DNA from: Dipteris shenzhenensis
Lineage: Eukaryota > Polypodiophyta > Polypodiopsida > Gleicheniales
DNA: 64,000 nt
Direction: 5' to 3' (one strand)
NCBI GenBank assembly: GCA_047967505.1
Contig: CM106539.1
This document shows positions 57,138-64,000 of this stretch, piece after piece. The translations under genes were made by a program, and so were the position numbers. The first letter of the stretch is position 1; every line of letters starts with the position of its first letter. Below the pieces are notes generated by a model, which was not told the origin of the DNA, made no database searches, and saw nothing but the letters and a program-made list of their open reading frames with translations.

Positions 57138-57475
57138 TCAATGCAATGAGACAACATCCTCTTATGAAGGTAAAAAAGGAGATGCCGACCTGCAAGAATG
57201 GCCGACCCTAAAAGTGGTAACATGGACCGACCTGCAATGCTTGAAGCCTTATAAAAAACTATAAGGCTAGGAATTGAACCCACGCCACCTAAGCAAAAGG
57301 GCAACAATCATACCACTAAAATAACTAACTCTTCTTATTCAAAATAGATTTAAAAGCCCCTTATGTACAATAAAAATTTTCACAAATTTCACAATTCTTT
57401 AACCCTATGTGTAAATGTAAAATATGTGAATTGATTGGATTTTTAAATACCTTCTATTGAATGCACATTCTACAC

Positions 57476-58676
57476 TTACATACTTAGCACTGACCCCCTC
57501 CAGATCTTTGGCTTGCGCAAATCTACCCGACTACATCCTATGATTAACAAGGCTCGTATAGACTTGTCATCTAGAACTGTACTTGATTGAGTGATAAGAG
57601 CTCTCATCCTAAGCACAAAGTCTTGGACATATTCTCCCTTATCCTGTTTTAGTTCACTCAGCTTTGTTCTCACATCCTATTCATTAATCTCTTGTCAAAA
57701 CCTTTGCAAGGAAGCTTCGGACATGGCATACCAGTTAGGGAAATACCCAATCAGAAACTGATTGATTCACCTTTGAGCATTTTTTAGTTAAGGTACATGG
57801 AAAATAGTCCATATAGTCTTCATCTGTTATTGCGCCATTGATGTGGCAAACACACAGGAAACTCTATAGATGACTGTAAGGACCTTCATCACCTTTGCCT
57901 TTGAAAATTTGGAACTTTACCTTGATGTTGGAGATGGATTTAAACTTTTTTGCTCCAAAACCCGAGTAGGAAGACCTACCGCTCGGGAGAACTAACTCAC
58001 AAGCTCCCCCTCTCATAGACTCCTCCTGACTTGGTTGGTACTCTCTTTAGAACTGAAGGGTACAAATCGATATATACTTGTCAGCCGAGTAGTATCTTTG
58101 TATGTTGTGAGAACTCAAGCAAACTGCCTTAGTCATTCCTCATTCACCTTGGACCTATGGTAGCACCTCTCTCCATCAGAAGCATGCCTCTCTTCATGAT
58201 GATGGATTGTTTGTCCATTAGACGTAGCTAGTCTTCTGGCTTCATACCTTTCTCGATGCATTCCTTCCAAATGATAGCTGAGTATCCCAAAAAATGTTCT
58301 CATTGCTCTTTGAGTTGGTCTTCATGTTCATTCTATTGTTCTATAAGGAGACTCTCTATAGATGAGTGCTCGAATTCTATTTGTTACTACGACGGGCCTT
58401 CACCCGCCAACCTTTTGGGACACCTCGGCCTGACACCATCTAACCTTCTGGCTCTGCATAGTAGTCCACTTCCACCCTTCAGTAGCATAGCCGAGTCTCT
58501 CTTCATGTGCTCATTGGTCCTATTGGACGGTTGCTTTCTGTCAGCCTCCTTGAGGCATTGAACTTTGGCTTTGAGACACTCCACCTCGTAGACTCAGATG
58601 TAACCACTGCCTCTAGCTTAGTCTCTTCACGTTTGGCCACATATCTTCTTAGTCTCTTCGAGTGTTTGTCAGCCAT
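57476..58676 (-). pseudogene. Gypsy-like gag, broken
   Basis: Read from the ATG at 58676: a charged N-terminus, a Cys/Lys/Arg-rich middle (58387-58584), then a retrotransposon Gag core between about 57960 and 57476. Recognisable pieces are FKGKGDEGPYSHL near 57900, a FPCTLTKNA-like helix and LSELKQDKGEYVQDFVLRMR (57660-57600). Several stops and shifts interrupt it. A tRNA-like primer site lies upstream at 58927-58947, so this is the 5' half of an LTR element. Pol is absent. Confidence 0.65.
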
Positions 58677-58926
58677 TGCTTAAATCAGAAAGTAGTCAAA
58701 GAGCAATCCAAGTACTTTTCACATTCGACACCCTGGTCTTCAAGCACACTATGAGTTGATGCCACTCGTTTGGAGTCACATGAATGAATTTCCCATGACT
58801 CCCAACATCTATTTCACTTCGTCATGGGCTGACATGAGCTCTCTTGCTCGATTGACATAGCTTACCAACTGGGTTGTCTAATTCTCCTACCTTGATAGCT
58901 CATCAACTCAGAATTCACTTGAACCT

Positions 58927-58947
58927 TCCCCAACAAGATCGCCAAAA
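58927..58947 (-). promoter_or_regulatory. Primer-binding site of the gypsy-like element
   Basis: Minus strand TTTTGGCGATCTTGTTGGGG follows a putative LTR ending ...CTCAACA (plus-strand TGTTGAG at 58948). TTTGGCG...GTTG(C)CGGGGA-type sites are common in plant gypsy elements. The LTR would extend rightwards from 58948; its far end cannot be seen because no second copy is in the window. Confidence 0.5.
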
Positions 58948-61559
58948 TGTTGAGACTTTTGAATTCTCACTTGGCTAGCTTAGAAATGCTTGTTTTACTT
59001 TCCAACATGGTGCTGTGCTTAGTGAAGATGCTCACTCTTGCAGCCCTAAGGTGAGTCTGCTCAGGTGCAAAACATGCACCAATAAATAAAACACTTAGAG
59101 GTTCGGGTTAGCTAATGGAGGAGAGCTGTATGATGATGAGAGAACACCGAGTTACCATGCACTTAACATGTAGACAATGAAGCACTATAATAGACTTGAA
59201 TAAGAAAGACAATCAAATGCCTGCTCATTTCCATTAAATCAAGTCAGCTTGATATAACCAAGCCGCCTAGAACTTGAAAAATAAATTCAAATAGCATTTA
59301 ATTTATATTTACAATTTTAATTCTTATTATCTTATGCAAATGACACTGTGATAAATTTTTTATGATTTTTAAAAAATATGTATAGATAAATAATTTGAAA
59401 GATGCAAATTTATTATATTTTTAAAAATGAATTATTTATGTTTTACATTTTGCATTGGAATATGATATGGAAAACCAAATTTTGCATGTCTACTTAAGTA
59501 CTTAAACAAGAAAGTTAGCTATTATAACATCCTAAAGATGATGTGTAGATCTTCTATTAAAAGAGGATAAGTTATTTTCTTACAAATAATACATGAATGA
59601 AAAAAGGAAAATAGATGCTTGTAGCCCATGAGGATATTTATCAATTTAGTGAGAAAGTTTACTAGGAATTTAAAGATGAAATGAATTATTTTTCACATTA
59701 TGGAATTATAAACTTTGGAATGGATCTTATAAGGATTTGAAATAAACAAATTCATCGTGTTTCAATCAAACATTCGGATATATATTTATAATCTGTCAAA
59801 CATTTTCATTGCAATTTACAAAAGAGCAAGCAACCAATATTACATATAAGACTTTCCACCCATGCATGAATTCCCATTTTGTAAGATAAACTCCAAACCT
59901 TTTGATCTTGAATACAGCTTGCTATCATTGTAAGCGAGAACGTCTTTCATACTCAACTCTTGTCCATCACTAACATCTGTTCAAATGTCTTTAGATCAAT
60001 GCCATCACTAGCACTTGGTACTTTGGAAAGGAGGTCGCACTTGGATGACCCTTTAATATTATAGGATAGAAAACCACATCCATGTTGCAACTTGATGTAG
60101 CTTTGGTTGTGCATACACACTATACTTAAATTTAACGAACCTCAACCCGAATCATAAGAAAATACTTGACAGTGTCCCACATTAAAAAAATAGGAATATA
60201 TGCAATATCATATTACTATAAATATCATAAAAAACTATTATATTATGTAGATTGTCGATTCAACAAAATGACATCATAATTCTTATCCTTATTGAACAAA
60301 ATAGGCCCAACTCATACAATGTTACAATTCGAAATAGAGCAATTACATGAGATACGACAATAACATTACAAGCCACTAAAAGGCTACTATAATTCCAAAC
60401 CTTTTAATACCATGATGGAAAGTACTTATTTAAGGATGAAAATATTATTATTGTTCTCCATATTCACAATTTAGAAATCATACCTCTTACTAAAGTACCA
60501 AATTTAATGGGCTATTACAAGAGCCAACTCAACTCACATAGAGGAAAATAGAAAGACAAAAACAAGAGAATCCATCCATTATCGAATCGAAAATAATGAT
60601 AGAATATCAAAATTTGAGATATTATGATAATTCTAGGATCTCAGTCATGGCATTAAAGGAAATTAAGATACATGAGGTCTTTCTTGCCTATTTCTAATGT
60701 TGATAGGAGATGAGGTATCAAGTAAAAAGGTCGATTGATCTTGATGACCTAGGAAATTTTGCTAAACAATTCAATGAGAGCTTCACTTTGAGAGATTCTT
60801 CAATAGAAGGGAGGGTATTGTTTCACAATAAATTAACCCAATTGAACATTTAAATGAACAAGGTGGAAAAACTACAATGACTTACTTAATGGAAGGAAGA
60901 GGAGTTGAGGTCATACTAAGAAAGGCTATGCTTTAATGCCATTAACAACAAACACATAATTTAACACTAACCTACTTTCTAACATGGTCAACTTGACTAT
61001 AAACAAAGGAAAACAAAACATCTACCAAGATTAGCCAAAATTCGCTAACTTTCCACAGACTCCTAGTATGGTCCATAAAGAGATTCTAGGAAGAGTAGCA
61101 CATTATATCAATCAATATGAATCAATGCTAGAAAAAAACTGCCCTTTAGTTTTTTTGCACAAGATGAATTTGAGAAAAGAACGTATTTAGAAACTAGTTG
61201 AGATTTTGAGTAATCTAGTGTAAAATCAAAATGTGCATGTTTTGAGATTTGGAAAGGACTAAAGTTTTTCGGTAGCACTCTATGAAATTAAAAACAAAGA
61301 TACACCCACGATATTTTTGGATTCGTCAAGAAGATACATCCAATATTCATGGTTAGTGGAGAGTCCCACGGAGACTTAGCTAGTCTACACTCTCTAGTAA
61401 TGTGCAACTTTGATTGGCTCGACTTAACTAGTTTGGGACTTTTGGCCAGTACTAGTAGGCTAGTCGACCTTAGAGCATTAATGGAGCCTCCAGACTAGCT
61501 AAGTCTGCACCGGACTCTACAATTACATTCCATACATAGCTAACTGGATACCATACTTA
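58948..61559. other. Very AT-rich intergenic DNA, probably including an LTR at its left end
   Basis: From 58948 rightwards is the likely LTR of the gypsy-like remnant. Beyond about 59280 I see only AT-rich sequence without open frames, repeats or terminal structures. Confidence 0.5.
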
Positions 61560-63535
61560 GCTGATGAAAACTGGATGGATGGAAATTTGCAAGGGGGTCG
61601 TATGTGCACTGCCATTTCGATTTGCACGAGTCGCGTTGAATGGATATCGCGTTCATTACCCTGAATGGTATGTGACAGTCTCATACCATTGAGGGCTCTG
61701 ACCTTCCCCATACCATTCAGGGTAATGAACTCCATATCCATCCCACACGACTCGTGCAAATCGAAATGGCATTGTACATACCACCCTCGTGCAAATAGAA
61801 ATGGCAGTGTACATATCCATCCCACACGAGTGTATATACCACCCTCTTGCGTTTTCTGTATACGTGATTTGGCCACCAGCCTTGATGTATCACGTTTCGC
61901 ATCTTCCTTGCCAGTCCATTCATCAGAGTAACCTATACCTGGATTGACTGCACGTGAGTAAACAGCCGCCCAGCACCCTTATGAAACGGAAAGTGTATTC
62001 CCTGCCACCCACAGCATTCGCCAAATTGAAGCCGGCTGGATCACTGCTGGAATTATCATAACCGATGCCTATAACGTAGAAGCTCTGCCGGTGAAGATGG
62101 ATCGGATGTGATTCCAGGACAAACTTTGCAGTTGTATTGGAAGAGAGTATTGGAAGAGAGGAACATCTGAAAAACCAGGTGTAAATATATTATTGTAGAA
62201 CGCCTGAAACAAGGCAGCAAAGATGACGTTGCTTGATATTAATTCGGAAACAACAAGCCGCTACAGCGTTATTTGGCCAGTGTAACTGACATGATCGTAT
62301 TCACCTTACCTTGTCATCGTTAAAACACAGCGTTCCGATTTTGCGCTAGAAGTAATCAAGAGGGGTTTGACCCTTGATGTGTTACGATCAAGGTCGAGCC
62401 ATTGGAGGAGGTCCAGATCGACCTTCAGAGCAATTCCTGGAATTGGCTTCGAATTCACTACCATGTGCCAAAGGAAATATGGGACAAGTCAAGTTCGAAG
62501 AAGCAACGGTGCCATTGTAACTTATTTGCATATAAGCCGTTGTCGGTGTCGTCGAATAAGGAACAAGGGTGGACGTGAAATATATAAGATATTTGTGGTT
62601 TGCCAGGGAGTAAGAAGGATGACATCAGTAGTGGCATATTCTGCATCATCCTCTACCACTGTGAGACTACGATTTGCGAGTGAAAAGAACATATCAAAGT
62701 TCGCGGCAGCGTTGATAATCCGTGAGAGAACTGTGTCTCCCTGCGTGTCACATTTTCAACGACTGTCCCTGCAGCTTGCATAAGTAAACCACAAAGAGAT
62801 CTTCGATTAGCACACAAACAAAGAGGCAGGCCGATTATAATCGGTGCTTACTTTTTGTTTCGGAGCGGCAGCTTTGATTCAGTTCTTTGGTTCATGGTTA
62901 TGGATCTGAGCATGAGTTGTGTTTATCGTTTGACGAGCACTTGTAAAGTTCACCGGGTTGCCCTAGTGGCGTCGGAGATGTTATATTCTAGTACTCATCT
63001 GGTAACAAGTGCCCTGCGTTATAGCTTTTTCGACAGGGGCACTCATTACTCACGTAGGTGAATCAGTTTACGAAGGTGCAAGCCTCCAGTGCCTATTGTG
63101 TACCTGTATGCGTGTGAGCGTGGATCTAAGTAATTATGACTCGATCTTAAGCACTTATATTTTCTAGAACTTAGAGGAGCGTAGGAGGCATTTTGTTTTG
63201 TTCTTTTTAAGGGTGATGATGAAGGTTCCGTTACCTCCGTAGACAATTGCTCGCAACCGCTGAAAGAACAGAGTAGCTCTTTGTTCTTTTTATCTGAAAC
63301 CTGTGCCGTCACGTAGACGTAAAATCGGTTTCTCTGAATCGGATATTAAGTGACGGACGCCATGTCTGGATTAAACAATGAGTTGAAACGTAAGATCAGC
63401 ATTAAATAAAGTGTTCAGTAGAGAAACGCGGGATGCGGTGAATTAGAGGGTGAGAAAGTGACCGTGTTGAAGTAGCGGAAGGGAAGTGAAGGAGGATGAA
63501 TGAAAAGAGGAAGAAGAGGAAAACTTCGAGAGGAG
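61560..63535 (-). pseudogene. Second laccase copy, heavily decayed
   Basis: It is collinear with the laccase at 17644-20196 on the same strand: exon 7-like (about 61715-61800), exon 6-like (61938-62210), exon 5-like (62380-62775), exon 4-like (62925-63005), exon 3-like (63190-63370) and the signal-peptide region (about 63470-63530). Exon 2 is missing, about 100 bp of exon 6 is deleted with a small duplication (TATTGGAAGAGAG twice, 62133-62160), and frames are broken throughout. It keeps the 8 bp that the first copy lacks in exon 5 (NFDMFF at about 62692). The exon 7 region is duplicated in inverted orientation. It is clearly non-functional. Confidence 0.85.
61606..61790. repeat. Inverted duplication of laccase exon 7 sequence
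   Basis: 61606-61672 reads forward (CACTGCCATTTCGATTTGCA ... CATTACCCTGAATGGTATG). 61715-61780 is its reverse complement (CCATTCAGGGTAATGAACTC ... CGAAATGGCATTGTACATA). A partial third copy follows at 61790-61835. The single strand could fold into a stem of about 65 bp. Confidence 0.85.
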
Positions 63536-64000
63536 AAGGGTACGTAGCTGAGCTTTGGGTCAAGTGAAAGAGGATCAAGCATTCAAATTGAAGAAGATAT
63601 GATCATTCTCCTATTATTTGTACCTCGGAATTATAAGAATCTCAGTATTGTTCGAGCAAGCTTGGTTGCCGGTGTCATGAGGCAATTAATTCCGTAGAAT
63701 CCTAATTTGGGTCCTTCTCTTGTTTGATCAAGAAGCAATGTAACTCCTGCAGTTAACACATTCGGAGACTGTTTGCCTCCGAGATTTAGACAGTCTTACC
63801 GCTTAAAGACGTGTCAAAGAAAAGCCTTAGAAGAGCATCTAACTTTCAAGGCTGGTTGGTGGCATTCAAGGAGATTAATCATTCAAGAGGACATTAATCA
63901 TTCAAGGTCAAGGAGATGACATCTTCTTTATTGTTAAGTGGATAGGTCTTCTTCTATTAAGTGACTTAACTCTATATTAAGTCTTAGGCTCTCTCTTGGT
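63536..64000. other. Sequence upstream of the decayed laccase, nothing recognised
   Basis: AT-rich with short direct repeats (AATCATTCAAG at about 63878 and 63896). No gene seen before the window end. Confidence 0.5.

Larger units (their letters stand above)
54845..57475. other. AT-rich intergenic DNA
   Basis: No recognisable gene. A minus-strand frame at 55499-55855 (118 codons) has ordinary composition but no recognisable motif and is probably chance. A degenerate tandem repeat (56390-57065) and a GA microsatellite are listed separately. Confidence 0.5.

Noticed and set aside
57262-57330. tRNA-like or tRNA-derived SINE sequence on the minus strand (TAGTGGTATGATT ... GGTTCAATTCC)
   Set aside because: A-box- and B-box-like words are present, but I could not fold a credible anticodon stem or acceptor stem and saw no SINE tail. 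Too weak to list as a tRNA or SINE; a tRNAscan search would decide.

Overview
The window is nuclear DNA of a land plant. The evidence is plant-type laccase exons with GT-AG introns, Ty1/copia elements primed by the initiator-tRNA-Met complement (TGGTATCAGAGC), CACTA (En/Spm) transposons with 3-bp target duplications, and long AT-rich intergenic stretches. I cannot fix the lineage. The laccase differs from the angiosperm lignin laccases I know (an axial Met where they usually have Leu), so a non-angiosperm is possible, but that is only a hint. No clearly intact host gene is present; most of the window is nested, decaying transposable elements.

Layout. 1-755: intergenic, with a telo-box/TATA promoter-like stretch. 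756-9604: a minus-strand copia element (family A) whose 3' LTR is split by a complete plus-strand copia element (family C, 844-6396). 9605-14087: a CACTA copy truncated at both ends. 14088-16420: unrecognised minus-strand reading frames. 17644-20196: a seven-exon laccase gene on the minus strand with one 8-bp frameshifting deletion. 20200-22958: AT-rich DNA with tandem duplications. 22959-31911: CACTA element 1. 32663-35046: a short LTR element lying inside a tandem repeat. 38085-39795: family A LTR plus gag, plus strand. 40473-54844: copia family B, its gag split by CACTA element 2 (41584-50898, inverted relative to element 1). 54845-57475: AT-rich, with a degenerate tandem repeat. 57476-58947: a minus-strand gypsy-like gag with primer-binding site. 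61560-63535: a second, badly decayed laccase copy in the same orientation as the first.

The most distinctive system is the CACTA family. Each complete element has two divergent genes: a TnpA-like (plant transposase 24) gene pointing to one end and a tnp2 (transposase 21 + DUF4218 + DUF4216) gene pointing to the other. A perfect 16-bp palindrome, GTCGCTATATAGCGAC, is repeated five times at a 25-26-bp period next to the TnpA-side end. It recurs near the tnp2-side end and again just upstream of the tnp2 start. Between the genes, apparently inside a 5'-UTR intron of the TnpA-like gene, lies a 1.3-3.0 kb array of overlapping GCATAAGC/GCATGAGC palindromes. A conserved long-stem hairpin lies just beyond the TnpA-like stop codon. 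Element 2 has an intact TnpA-like reading frame but a deleted tnp2; element 1 has a more complete but mutated tnp2 and a frameshifted TnpA. Neither looks autonomous.

Several insertions can be proved inside the window. The CACTA target duplications are GAA and AAT. The copia C insertion has an unoccupied homologous site at 38251-38270. The short LTR element has its empty site in the adjacent repeat unit. Removing CACTA element 2 and one AAT leaves the copia B gag frame continuous.
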